From Antedon mediterranea (taxonomy: Eukaryota > Echinodermata > Crinoidea > Comatulida > Antedonidae): 64,000 bases of DNA. The notes below the pieces were generated by a model that ran no database searches, was not told the DNA's origin, and saw nothing but the letters and a program-made list of their open reading frames with translations. Each line of letters opens with the position of its first letter. The stretch's first letter is position 1. Made by a program: the position numbers and the translations under genes. The stretch is from the NCBI RefSeq assembly GCF_964355755.1, contig NC_092671.1, positions 18,256,001 through 18,320,000 of the forward strand, written 5' to 3'. Shown here piece by piece: positions 12,136 to 24,529 of the stretch.

Positions 12136-12346
12136 TGTGGATCGTTAATAAAGTCTTGTGTTAAATAAAAAATCTCGTTCTTGAGTTTTCTCTTGCATAA
12201 ACACCACTTTCGCCGAAAACGATTGCTCACATGACTTTACCTCATTCCACTTTGGAAGGTTTTACTTGATTTGTTAATACCACCGAAAACGTTCAACAAA
12301 ATATGTCAGTCTGAGCCCGGAATTCCGGTCTACTTTCCCTACCCAC

Positions 12347-12583
12347 TTAAATCCTTCCAAACGGTTGATTTGGATTGTCTTTATTTACGCTGACATCTTC
12401 TATCCATAGCTGAATAATTTTTCCATGTTTTATTGTCGTGCCTACTTTTAAACTTCTTTCGTTTTCCTCATATAAAGTCGTTGAAAAAGTTGATATCTCA
12501 GACTTGACCTGACAGAAGTATGTTTTTACTATGTTGGAAAGAATTAATGTGACTGCAAATAGTTTGGTAATGCTTTGTAGCAT
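12347..12583 (-). CDS. Possible small secreted peptide or first exon (uncertain)
   Basis: This 78-codon ORF begins with a good signal-peptide-like stretch (MLQSITKLFAVTLILSNIV) followed by a charged, mostly polar ~55-residue mature region with a single Cys at the predicted cleavage area. It is followed by a stop, not by an evident splice donor. No family is recognised. It may be a chance ORF. Confidence is low because neither a paralogue nor flanking exons were found. Confidence 0.2.
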   Translation of the reverse strand: MLQSITKLFAVTLILSNIVKTYFCQVKSEISTFSTTLYEENERSLKVGTTIKHGKIIQLWIEDVSVNKDNPNQPFGRI

Positions 12584-12589
12584 GTTACA

Positions 12590-13800
12590 AACCGAATACT
12601 GTAAATATGTAATTATGATGAATTAGATTAGACTAGATGGTACGCGAGCGTGGTCGTGCCCACAGAGATGTATAAATGTAAAAATCATAACAAATGAAAC
12701 AATTGATGATGAAATAAAAGTGGAAAACCCACAAAAGACAAAAAAAAAGAACTAATGAGACGAACTAAGGCTTATTTTTTTTTTTATCAATGACACTTTT
12801 ACATTACTCCAACTTTACCATGAAAATGTTTATTAGCCCATCATACTTCCAACAAATTTGTCAACATTGTCCCAAACCTCATTCTGCTGAATACACCATT
12901 CCATGTGGTGTTTTATCCATGTTTGCCTCAAATTTCAACAATGTCTCGATTTTGTAAAATGGCAGCTAACACAATGGCATATGACTGGTTAATCATTTCA
13001 AGAACTTAATTCCTACTACCAGTTAAATGGTTAAGAGTTATACCAATCGAAATGTGTTTTCTTTGCTTTTCTACCGTGATGTTGCTGCAAAAATAGAATC
13101 TCGATTAATAGATTTTATTATCTTTTGCTTGCTTTCATGCTTTTAATTCCTTGGATACGGTTCGAAAGTAAGATGCTTGAATTCAGAAACCAACGTAAAT
13201 TTAAATCTTCCTAGTGTTTCTAATTTTCTGGTACAGTTATTTTTTATTTACTTAAGGATAAGCATTTCGTAGTATAAATGCAACTTTCTAATCCGGAAAA
13301 GAATGTCTGTAATTATATCGTAGTTTTGTTTGTGCAAAGTTTCATCTGTTGCCATCACAGAACTATTATTTTCACGTTTGCTCTTTTTTTTTATCAACTT
13401 TCCAAAATATTTTTAGTACAAGTTTCTGTGCAGATGATTGTGGTTTCCACGATGTACTTTTGATAAAGCAGTGAACTTTTAGTAGCACACAGTTTCACAA
13501 TTTTCAGACAGCACAACTGTTGATATGTGGGTGAGATGGAGGGGTAGATTTAAAGAAAGGAGAGGAGTGTGGCTGAAACGATCTTTCTGACTCGATATTT
13601 GTGGGTGTTTTTCTGTACTGATATATTACTATATATTCTATAATATAGAAATATTATGTGTAACGGGTTGATAACATTGATTTACTGATAACGGGATCTG
13701 ACTGACAATTGTTTTGGAACGTGTTTGGTTATTTGACATTAAGAACCTTATGAGGTCAAATCTTCTGGGTTGAAATGTGGTGAAATCATCTGCTGTGAGC
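12590..13800. other. No gene supported
   Basis: AT-rich intergenic DNA. A weak sulfotransferase-like snippet around 13500-13590 was considered and not accepted. Otherwise I see only short ORFs and homopolymer runs. Confidence 0.35.
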
Positions 13801-13960
13801 GCACTACAACTTATTAATAGGAGTTTGGTGTATTATGGGTATATATATGCATCTAGCTTCCCATTGTAAATACCCTGGTTCAAATCCTGCTAAGGATGAT
13901 TTTTTATTCTAATTTGTAAATTGGTGTTTGTAACATATGATAATAAATAAATATTTGTTT
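13800..13960 (+). mobile_element. Possible tRNA-derived SINE remnant
   Basis: A near-canonical B box GGTTCAAATCC (about 13879-13889) lies about 50 bp after a TGGTGTATTATGG word that could be a decayed A box. The following sequence ends in an AATAAATAAATA tail. Only one copy was noticed in the window, so the call is tentative. Confidence 0.3.
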
Positions 13961-15713
13961 GTTGACTTTGACCTTGACTTTGATACCGGCCTTTTAAAAT
14001 TGATTTCCGCCTAGATAATCGCTATATAACGATTTATTATTAATTTATTATGATGGATGATTGTGAACAGAGATTCCGATAAAAATTGTAGGTTCTTTAG
14101 ATGGTGAAATTGTTTTAAGAAATATTGTTTGTGGATTGTGACCTGAATTTGAAGATGACAAAGTTTGTGAGATTTGAATACAAACTGTGGCTTTAAAGGC
14201 ACAATTATACAAGCATTTTATATTCACATGGTGAAAAGTTAAGTCGCACGCAATTATTTTTTTTATAAAATAAAATACTACTACTTTTAAAGTAATTATT
14301 ATAAGGTTTTTACCACACAAAGATTAATACTTTTCTAAGAGATAACAGTTAATAAATAGTTAATTAATATACAGAAGTAAAAATTAACTTCTATCTCTTA
14401 GAACTTTGGAATTATCATAAAAAGTGGGCCTATCGGTATTTAAACAACAATTAACAATAATTTTCAATTCTAAATGAAACCATTAAAATCCTGTTTAAAT
14501 CAGTCGTGTAATTACATGCCAAAGAAGAGGAGACATAATAATGCTAACGCAAAATATCGTAAAATATGATATGCAAATGGATAATACAGTGCGCCATTAA
14601 GTGCCTCAAGCTTTAAATGTGTACTCTGAATGACAGTTTCTTTAATGTGGTTCATTAAAGACAACTGAACAAACATGTCAAATCTGTAACACTTCGTTAG
14701 AAACAATAGCTAATAATTAGTTAGGAAGAAAACAATGATCCTTTCCTATTGTCTAATTCCATTTTTGCAATCATGATGAAGACTTCAAAACGATTATTAT
14801 TACGATACAATACTGTTGGGGACCCATTTGGAAACAATATTTTGGGGACCCATTTGGAAACAAGCTTTTGGGCTTAAAGGGTTATCCTCTGCCTTCCATG
14901 TTTTTTTCTTCACAAGCCTTTGTTTGTATTGTTCCATGTATTTATTTTCATTGATATTGTATGCTGTTTCATAATTGTTCTTGGAACGCAATAAATATTA
15001 CTTACTTACTTCACATGCGTTAAATTAATGCTGCCGTATCGCGGCGCCCTTTCTCCTTAACGTCGCATGCATTATTAACGTTACAGTCATTAAAACTTAT
15101 TTATTTAAATATAAATTATAATTTCGGTGAAGCGCCAGTGAAACGTAGTATATAAAACACTTGATGGTCTTCGATGATAGACGTGTACGTAAAATCAGAA
15201 AAATATTCGTATAGAAATTTGAATTAAGGTTAGGTGTTTCTTTTACAACTGCTGACATCAGTAAGTATTATTATTTTTTTTTACCAGTTAAAAAACAATT
15301 ATTGAAAGGCCTTTGCTCAACGAACAAGTAAATCATACATTACGGAATACCCCATTCGTGTATAAAAGTTGTCAAACAAAGTATATTCAGACCCATCGTT
15401 TAATACGACAATAAAATGCGAAAACATTACAGAAAAAATATAATAAGACTACTACACTCATATCCAACATTAACGCACTTTAATCACGCACGCTGAAATG
15501 CAGCGGGAGTATCCCCATCATCATGATTGCCAATTCCCGCTGTATTCCCTGACACACTATAAAGCCTAAAGTCTTGATTAGTTATGTTAGCCAAATTGGT
15601 AAAAAAAAAACTTACTATTAAACAAATCAATGTATATTGTACATTTTAGTGATTTAGGACAAGGCTGAATCTGCACGCTCAAAAGATAATAATAAAGTGG
15701 TAAATAATCTAAC
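13961..15713. other. No gene seen
   Basis: AT-rich intergenic DNA with a local direct repeat 'ggggacccatttggaaacaa' (14819-14838 and 14844-14863). Nothing else could be supported. Confidence 0.4.
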
Positions 15714-15749
15714 AAGGCCCTATAGATGGCTGCAGTCGCGTGCTCAAGT
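15714..15749 (+). repeat. GACC-rich dispersed repeat, copy 2, left half
   Basis: It ends '...cagtcgcgtgctcaagt' like copy 1 at 1890, then is interrupted by the LINE. The right half resumes at 17106. Confidence 0.7.
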
Positions 15750-17105
15750 ACGCTTCCTCTCGAAGGCCGTTGATACAATTGATCACGATATTTTATTATA
15801 TAAGTTACATACTTATGGAATCCGTGGCCCTGTATATAATTTATTCAAAAGCTACCTTTCAAACCGCAAGCAATGCACTAAATTTAAACACACCCTTTCT
15901 GATTTTCTTCCTATTATTTGTGGAGTCCCTCAAGGTTCCCTGCTTGGGCCTCTATTATTTTTATTATACATAAATGATATCCATAATGCCTCAAATATGT
16001 TTTCTTTTCTGTTGTATGCTGATGACACAACCCTTATTTACACTGATAAAAATATAGATTCCCTTTTTAAAATATCAACCAAAAATCTACCCAAAATTTT
16101 AACATACTTTTCTGCAAACAAACTTTCTGTTAATCTAAAGAAGTGCTGTTGTATGGTGTTCAAAAATTCACAAATACCACTAAATACTAGTACTTTTAAA
16201 CTAAAAATTAAAGATCAATTAATACCTATTGTTGAGAAAACTAAATTTCTTGGTGTTTATCTGGACTGTAAGCTAAATTGGAAACATCAGATTACTCAAG
16301 TCGAAAACAAAATATCCAAAAGTTCTGGTATCATATATAGATTATCATCTTTCATCCCTCAAAACATACTCCGGATTCTTTACTGTTCACTAATCCTCCC
16401 TTACCTCACTTACTGTAATATTATTTGGGGTAATACATACCCGTCCTACTTAAACAAACTGTTATTGATCCAAAAGAAAACCGTAAGATACATAGCAAAT
16501 GCTCCTCCTTTATCCCATTCCAATCCTTTATTTTCTTCATTTGGTCTTCTTAAAATTCAGGATATTAACCATCTTCAACAAAGTGTTTTCCTCTATTCAT
16601 GGCTAAACTCGATCCTGCCATCACACTTTGATGATTTATTTAGTTTCAATCTTAATTTTCATAACCACGGTACTCGGAGCGCAAATCAAATACGTATTCC
16701 TTTTTTTAAAACTACTTCTTTTAAACATAGCATTAAGTTCATTGGTCCTAAACTTTGGGATAACGTACCAGTTAATATAAAAAGTGCTTTGTCTAAGAAG
16801 AGTTTTTCTTTTAAATTGAAACGGCACCTCTTATCTAGTTATGTTTAATTATCCTTTCACTCATTGTAGTTTTGATATTTAGTCTTTTCGGTACCCTGAA
16901 TCTAAAAGTCTTCATTACTGTTTTTGTCCTGTTTCCGGTTCCCGTGTTGTCCTGTTTTTTTTTTGTTCATTTTCTATGGGCTGCCTTATACAAGCTTTGC
17001 TTTTTAGGAATGTTGCCCCTCTTATTTTAATAATTTTTACTGTTAATTTTTATTTTCTATGAAAGAAAAGAGAAATAAATGTTTCTTTGATTGATTGATT
17101 GATTG
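15750..17105 (+). mobile_element. 5'-truncated non-LTR retrotransposon (LINE, reverse-transcriptase half)
   Basis: An open frame from about 15757 to 16848 encodes reverse-transcriptase blocks: SKAVDTIDHDIL, GVPQGSLLGPLLFLLYINDI and the catalytic YADD motif (LLYADDTTLI), then the C-terminal region ending about residue 383. The frame is uninterrupted, which suggests recent insertion. The 3' UTR ends in a (TTGA)n tail at 17088-17105, and AAGT is duplicated at 15746-15749 and 17106-17109. The 5' truncation removes the endonuclease and first RT blocks. The family resembles the Jockey/CR1/L2 group, not resolved further. Confidence 0.9.
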
Positions 17106-17165
17106 AAGTTAGTGTTTATCAACCGACCGACCAACCGACCGACCAACCTACCAACCGACCGAAAT
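17106..17165 (+). repeat. GACC-rich dispersed repeat, copy 2, right half
   Basis: 'aagttagtgtttatc' followed by (C)CAACCGACCGA units continues the repeat interrupted at 15749. Confidence 0.7.
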
Positions 17166-17601
17166 TGCTGAGCATGTTTAAATAACGTAATTTCGAGTAA
17201 GTCAAAAAAACAGAAATCGGGCAAAAAGAGTGCGTATTAACGTTTAACGCAAAAATCTGCGCACTCATGGCAATTTTGTAAACGCTTAAAATTGCCTGAA
17301 ACTTAGGCCTATTCTTATTTCATCGAAAATAAATTTTGAAAATTTTAAGCGCGCGTACGCATACGTTACATGCGCTACGCACGTAATTGTATAGCCATAT
17401 GATGATTTATGCCCTGAAATTTATGAGTACCAAATTTTATTTAATTGTGATTCATGGTTGTGAAGATATGATTACAAACGTCATTTCGTTAAATCGTGCG
17501 TAGACCGCGTAATTTGTTTATTGCGCACCGTGAAAACATAACCACATCGATTCCTGGCCATAAGGAATATACTGTCAAAAATTGATAAGGTCATAATATA
17601 C

Positions 17602-17680
17602 AAGTTAGTGTTTACCGAGCGACCAACCAACCAACCGACCGACATAGTGAGCTGTAGAGTCGCGTTCCACGCGACTAAAA
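17602..17680 (+). repeat. GACC-rich dispersed repeat, copy 3
   Basis: 'acaagttagtgtttaccga', then GACC/CAAC units and 'gacatagtgagctgtag', then a short inverted repeat 'gtcgcgt...acgcgac'. The left part seen in copies 1 and 2 is missing. Confidence 0.65.
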
Positions 17681-17699
17681 ACAATAAGTAGCCCAGACA

Positions 17700-20046
17700 T
17701 TGTCACCAAAACAATCAAATCAATCTTGCCAAATTGATTGTGTACGTTTCTATTTATTTCAATATCGTGTAGTTTATTTGAATTTTTCAAAATAGCCTAA
17801 TATTATATTATTGAATTAAAATCGTTTTATTAATAATTATAATTATTACTTAATTAATTAAAGACCATTAATTAATGTTATATATTAACAATAATATAAT
17901 TATAAATTTTAAAATCAAAAGAACAACTCGAATTATATATTACTATAATAATTCGAAATAGAATGCATTAATAACCATAATTGATAAATCCATAATAGTA
18001 ACTAGAGATATGCCTACTATTTTAAAAAGAACATTTAATCCAGCTCAAAGGCATTTTGAAACATTTGACCCTATAAGCTTTAACCACTCCATGAATTGTA
18101 TTATTTACCAGGTTTGATTGAAATCAGTACAAAAGAGGAAAAATCCGAGTTGTTGCTTGCAATTAGTAGGGAGAGTTGTCTGTAAGAAAGAAATATAAAA
18201 AATAGTGCCGGCCAAAAAAAATGTAACAATTTTGCGCATGACTATATATCAGAGAAATCAAATAAAGTATTTTTTTTATTTCAAACGCATATTTTCATGG
18301 CAATGAGACAATTTGTGTTTTTGACAAATTTTGTTCTTTTTTTATGTTTTTTAAAATGGATGGTAGTTTGATAAACGATATTTTTTATTATAAAATATAA
18401 TAATATAATTTGTATTTATGTATGTATTTTATTTTGTTTTTATTTCATACTTTGGGAGAAAGAAAATGAACAATAACATCTTCCTCAAAAACAATCTAAA
18501 ATATTAATTTGACACAACGCCGATGCAGGTTGGATTGTGGAAGTACATTGACTATGGTTTTAATTAAACCATAACTGTCATGAATTCTGCTTGCGTTTTT
18601 CACTAGGTAACTTCTGTAGCTTGCGTAACCCGTTATTAAAGCAAACTCTAAATAAGTTCGCAGTACCTTCACTAAATAAAGCCCATAGAGTCACACGGTA
18701 AATATTACCGCAATACGTTTAAAAATAACATTTACTTCAACGGAACATTTGGAAAATGTCCTGCATAATATACTACTGTAGCTCTGATCCCGACACTGTT
18801 TCGTAATATCATCAATCAGAAAAGAATTACAAATAACGTGACCAAAGTATTATTATGCAATCAACAAATTCCATGTAATTATGGTTAATTTAACATCCTG
18901 TAACTTATGTACACGAGGACATAATAACATACACTTATTATATCTTAAGTTAAGGCAGACATGTTTTTGTTTATTTATTTTACAGTATTTTGATAAATAT
19001 GACAGAATGTTATGTAAAGAAAATAAAAGGTGCATACAAGAAGAAGAATCAATATTTGAGCTTTAGTGGCATTGGTAATTCTAAAGCAAGAATAAGAAAA
19101 GAAATGCATTAAAAGCAAATATAATGTAGTGCACTGTAAACATAAAACTTATGCATGAAATCATAATGAAAGAAAATCAGAATCCTGTTTTAAATATATG
19201 TATATAAATCGTCATCCTTTTTGCATATGCTGTATTTAAATAATAGGGGCTGTTTTTGTTAAAATTGGTAATTTTTAATTAAGTCAGTCCGTCAATGTTT
19301 GGTGTTGGACGTATACTTTTTAATTGTTGGTTGTCTGTGAAAGTGTCATCTTTTTGTGACAGCTTTCAACGTTAAGCCTGTGCATTTACTCTCAGTTTCG
19401 ACTGGAGAAAAGCGTATTGATTGGAAATGCTACAGTTTCCTGTCCATTGTTTTTATAATGTCTTGATTTGTTGTAATGTTTAGTGGTTGATCTTTAGGAT
19501 GAACAACTGCAATGTATGTTGTCCGATTGTGATGGAAACCAACATTTCAGTAGCAAATAAAATATTCATTAACGCATACATTTAATTGATGCTCGCGTTG
19601 TTACTTTTGATACCAATCCTTGTGTTTCATCCATGGTCCACCATCTTCCCTATTTTATCATTAAAGTCTAGAAATGTATATCACAACGAGTAAACTAATC
19701 TTAACCATTTATAATATACAAAAAGTGAACAATAAGATATATTATTGATATTAAGTTTTTTTGTTCTAAAAATATCAAGCAATTTTCGTGTATTGCAGTC
19801 AAGAATTATAGTATTGAATGTTTAATATTTTATTTCAGTAATATCAGCTGCTTATCTCTGTCTAAAGTTGTCTGTTTTTTACAGACAACTCTGTAGAAGA
19901 TAGTGGTATTTTTTTTGTAAACATGTTTTACAATCAAAATTAATTCTTCTATAACTACTGTTTCCCCAAATGTTGTCATTTAATTATTGTATTTCTTAGC
20001 TGAAATTGTATAATTGTTTGACCTGTTTCTTCGTTTCTTTTTGTAG
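17700..20046. other. No gene seen; immediate upstream region of gene B
   Basis: AT-rich, with long A/T runs (17800-17960, 18360-18430). An acceptor 'tttttgtag' (to 20046) precedes the start-codon exon of gene B, so a 5' UTR exon should lie in or before this stretch, but I could not identify it. Confidence 0.4.
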
Positions 20047-20052
20047 AAGGTA

Positions 20053-23000
20053 ATGATGATAAGAATACCAATCGTCGTTCTTTTTTTCAGTTATACAACT
20101 ATGATTGAAGCGGATGAAGGTAAAATATAATACATTTGTTTTGATGAATTGGTCTGCCTCGACTGCACTAACATTTCTCAAAAGCTATGAAGATTCATTT
20201 TATTGTCATGTGTTTTTTGTACACAATTTGTTTTGAGTTGAGGGGAATTATTCAAATTGTTTGTGGTCAGCATAGTATATTCCGGAACGAGGATAGTTGG
20301 CTAAAGTCTCAAAAAAACATCGGACTGGAAAATTTATTAAATTTAAACCGTTTTACAATACTGACTTATTTTCTGGTTGCTCAACGTCATACCTAAAAAT
20401 AGATAATGTCATTAATCATTTTGTTACCTTGTTGTATGTAGGAATAAAATCACATAACACTCGTTCAACGATTTGCCATCTAAAGATAGACATTGTTCGG
20501 AATGTTCAAGTTGTATTTGTTTGAGAGTGGACAACATTATTACCGGTTATCAGGATAGGCTGTGCAATTTTAACATTTTACAGATGGTGAGGGCTTTATT
20601 AATTTAAAAAAAAATCTTGTTTAAATTATAGGTTGTGGCGCTGATTATCAAACATACAGGTTTATATATCTCCATGAGAATCTAACCCGTTTTAGTATTA
20701 ACGGTACGGTAAATGCAGCCAATTCCGATCAGGTACACTACATGTTTACGTCAGAGTTTAAGGCTGAAGGAAGTGATTTTACATATACAATCAAAGTAAC
20801 AAGGAATGGAATGTCGGATAATTACAACTTCATAAGTATGTTTGCCACCAATACAAGTGTACATTTTGAAGAAAGCGTGATCGTTCAATCAGGCACCATT
20901 ATAATAAAGTACGAGAATGGCCTATTTTATAGCCCTACACCGTCAAGTTTGATAACTGTGTCACAACATGCAACATTTCTTCCAAGATATTTTTGGTACA
21001 AAGATAATGTAGAGGCGTCAGATTGCAGATTAGGTATAAACATTTATTTAACTATACCTACATTATTTATTTTTTTGACTTTTAAACCCTTTTTAACTGG
21101 TGGTCCGCAACTTATTTTGACCTCCATCTGCACATTTTTGTTTATTGTAATTTGTAATTTGTATCTTTTATTTTAAAATGTGTGGAGAAACTAATAAAAC
21201 AAACAAACTAGCAATACACTTGTCAATAGATACAAACTAAAAACTGAGAGTCGATCTTTTTTTGACAATCTAGTACTCAATAGATGTTTATCCTCTATTA
21301 CTAAATATAACGTAACAAATACATTATTGTATTTTGATCAAGCGTATATAATACATATTTATTTTTAATTTACTAATTATAAAGTTGTTTATAGGAATAC
21401 TGTTAGTAGTGTGAAACATATAAGAAAAGCTTGTAAGTGTAAAGCAAGAAAGACATCCAGAGAACCAGTAATTAATACAGAAACTAGTTATACAAACTAT
21501 TGATATAAAGTAGCAATATTACAGAAAAAACTAAAAAGAAGAGTTTGATTGTGGTTGAAAATTATACAGTATCAGTTATATAATATTAATAATAATGTAA
21601 TATTATAATTTACTAATAGTACTTTATTGCTAAATTTGTGTTACTAAAAACATCTGAGTTTTTAATATTTAAGATTGCCAGATTTAGGCCTAAATAAATT
21701 CTAGATTTTAGAATTGAAATTGTTACAGTGCCACAGTTTTTTTACAATCGATGTTTAATATCTTGTAGATTTGGGATCAGCTTGTTTATTAAGCAGTCCA
21801 ATACTTGATGAGACGACGTGTCAATTCATAAAAGGTGAATGTACTTTTGGCATAGACTATAGTGGTTGTGAAAGATGCCCATCGCTTTCACATTGCACTA
21901 CATATTCTCAGACTTCCGATGCCCCATCTTATAATTCTCCAACTACAACTGCGGCTCCTACAACACCAGTGTCTACAACTAATGAAGTAACTACGGATTC
22001 TCAAACTACTGATGCACCAACTACTAATTCTTCAACTACAACTACAGCTCATATAACACCGGTATTTACAACTAATGAAGTCACTACAGATTCTCAGACC
22101 TCTGATGCCCCATCTTATAATTCTCCAACTACAACTGCTTCTCTTACAACACCAGTGCCTACAACTAATGAAGTCAATAAAGATTCTCAAACTAGTGATA
22201 CCCCAACTACTAATTCTTCAACTACAACTACAGCTCATACAACACCGGTACTTACAACTAATGAAGTCACTACAGATTCTCAAAATACTGATACCCCAAC
22301 TAGGCCTACTAATTCTTCAACTACAACTACAGCTCATACAACACCGGTACTTACAACTAATGAAGTCACTACAGATTCTCAGACTTCTGATGCCCCATCT
22401 TATAATTCTCCAACTACAACTGCGGCTCCTACAACACCAGTGTCTACAACTAATGAAGTCACTACAGATTCTCAAACTACTGATGCCCCAACTACTAATT
22501 CTTCAACAACAACTACAGCTCATATAACACCGGTACTTACAACTAATGAAGTCACTACAGATTCTCAGACCTCTGATGCCCCATCTTATAATTCTCCAAC
22601 TACAACTGCTTCTCTTACAACACCAGTGCCTACAACTAATGAAGTCAATACAGATTCTCAAACTACTGATACCCCAACTACTAATTCTTCAACTACAACT
22701 ACAGCTCATACAACACCGGTACTTACAACTAATGAAGTCACTACAGATTCTCAAAATACTGATACCCCAACTACTAATTCTTCAACTACAACTACAGCTC
22801 ATACAACACCGGTACTTACAACTAATGAAGTCACTACAGATTCTCAGACTTCTGATGCCCCATCTTATAATTCTCCAACTACAACTGCGGCTCTTACAAC
22901 ACCAGTGTCTACAACTAATGAAGTCACTACAGATTCTCAAACTACTGATGCCCCAACTACTAATTCTTCAACAACTACAGCTCATATAACACCGGTACTT

Positions 23001-24525
23001 ACAACTAATGAAGTCACTACAGATTCTCAGACCTCTGATGTCCCATCTTATAATTCTCCAACTACAACTGCTTCTCTTACAACACCAGTGCCTACAACTA
23101 ATGAAGTTAATAAAGATTCTCAAACTACTGATACCGCAACTACTAATTCTTCAACTACAACTACAGCTCATACAACACCGGTACTTACAACTAACGAAGT
23201 CACTATAGATTCTCAAACTACTGATACCCCAACTACTAATTCTTCAACTACAACTACAGCTCATACAATACCGGTACTTACAACTAATAAAGTCACTACA
23301 GATGTTCAAACTACTGATGCTCTAACTACACATCCTCCAACTACAACTACGGCTCCTGCAACACCAGTACTTACACCTAATAAAGTCATTATAGATACTC
23401 CAACTAAGTCTCCAACTACAAATGCTGCTCCTACACCGGTATCTAATAAAGCCACCACGGCTATAACTGGAACTTTTGAGGAACCTACTACTAAACCGAA
23501 TGAAGCAGGTATGTCTAATGGATGCTAAACAAATAACTTCAAATACAAGAAATCACAAGAGCAAAACTTTAAACTTTTAACGGTTATTTCTATTATTTAC
23601 AAACTCTCTAAACATAACAAATCACAGAATAGCATTTTCTTTCATTTACTTTAAGTATTAATTTACCGCAACATCTTAAAATGACGAATTTCATACAGTT
23701 AATTTTTACTTCAATATCACTAACTGAAGAGTCAGTAAAATAGTACAGTTACTTTCCGTTTAGAACCGTCCATCGTACTATAAGTTACCGATGTAACATA
23801 TTCATAAACAAAATGTTTAGAACATCAAATACGCTTTCATATACAAACAATGTTTGTAATTTAGTTCTGGTTGTTTTACTTTATAGTTTTTGCTTATTTT
23901 GCAACTGTGACCACCCTCCCACAATGAATGCGTGTCCAATATTGATGATCTCTTGGAGTCTCAAAACTAATAATCTATAAAATAAAATTTTGTAAAATAA
24001 TAATAAACATAAAAATCTTACTTTTGATTACTTCTGATTAGCATATTGATATTTGAATTTTTTTAATATAAAAAGAATGGAATTTTTCTGTATTTTGATA
24101 AATTTAGTTTTGTTTTAAATGTTAGATAAGTTGAATGAAACTATAGACAAATACTAATGCTGCTATAAATCGTCATTTATATAAAGAAATACGAAAAATA
24201 ATTTTCGACTGCAATGATATAACGCATATATTATGTAATTCAATTTAAGTCAAATTTTGTTTCAGACAAACTGACCATGTGATACATACACACACAAAAT
24301 GCCTTGGTTTCTGTAACAATCATCATCTAACTTATTTATTTTGTAGATCTTGTTTGGAATAGCAACTTCATTCTATTAATGATTACAACTTCGATTGCAG
24401 TTATTACTCTTTTAATTGGCTGTATTTGCGTCGTTGAAAGTATGATAGAAATGCCTAGAAAATTTCGTCGAGTTTCACCTGCACCAGAAATTGAGGCACA
24501 AACGAAATGCGACACAACAATGTGA
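20053..24525 (+). CDS. Gene B: mucin-like single-pass membrane protein, paralogue of gene A with expanded stalk
   Basis: Four coding exons join in frame: 20053-20119, 20632-21033, 21769-23508 and 24347-24525 (2388 nt, about 795 aa). All introns are GT-AG and phase 1. Two adjacent ATGs open the frame (20053 and 20056); either gives a signal peptide (IRIPIVVLFFSYTTMIEA). Order: signal peptide, the same unrecognised domain as gene A (GCGADYQTYRF...SDCRLG), six-Cys module, a ~520-residue Thr/Ser/Pro stalk of ~31-residue repeats, transmembrane helix (NFILLMITTSIAVITLLIGC) and tail MPRKFRRV...TTM. Compared with A, the mucin exons 4 and 5 are absent and exon 3 is four times longer. Inferred to be a heavily O-glycosylated type I surface protein. 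Confidence 0.87.
20632..21033 (+). CDS. Gene B exon 2: unrecognised extracellular domain
   Basis: Homologous to gene A exon 2 along its whole length, and one codon longer. Shared landmarks are YRF(I)YL.EN, VHYMFTSEF, I.YENG.FY, LPRYFWY and the bracketing Cys. The two extra internal Cys of gene A are missing, so A has probably gained, or B lost, one disulfide. Family not recognised. Confidence 0.85.
21901..23350 (+). repeat. Coding higher-order repeat in gene B stalk
   Basis: About sixteen 31-residue (93-bp) units, each built as 'T-x-DSQTxDxP-(T/S)xNSxTTTxxxTTPVxTTNEV'. The residue after PV cycles S-L-P-L-L, giving a five-unit super-repeat of about 471 bp present three times (starts near 22075, 22546 and 23008). 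Long Leu/Gln-rich ORFs in another frame are shadows of this repeat. Confidence 0.9.
23510..24346. other. Intron 3 of gene B
   Basis: AT-rich; no further mucin exon with an open phase-1 frame was found here, unlike gene A where two small Thr-rich exons lie in the corresponding interval. Confidence 0.5.
24347..24525 (+). CDS. Gene B terminal exon: transmembrane helix and cytoplasmic tail
   Basis: DLVWNS is followed by a ~22-residue hydrophobic helix and a 29-residue tail that differs from gene A at only about six positions. The conserved features are MPRKFRRV, PAPEIEAQ, a single Cys and terminal TTM. The exon is exactly as long as in gene A (179 nt). Confidence 0.87.
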
Positions 24526-24529
24526 CTGA

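Noticed and set aside
11976-12230. 84-codon minus-strand ORF
   Set aside because: Overlaps a tRNA-derived SINE-like block (A box and tRNA-like arms); no protein domain.
13495-13590. Plus-strand snippet encoding FSDSTTV followed by a basic stretch, recalling the sulfotransferase C-terminal region
   Set aside because: Only seven residues match gene D, no splice sites or second landmark support it; likely chance or too decayed.
22075-23208. Leu/Gln-rich ORFs inside gene B exon 3
   Set aside because: Out-of-frame shadows of the Thr-rich coding repeat; the Thr frame is the one continuous with signal peptide and TM exons.
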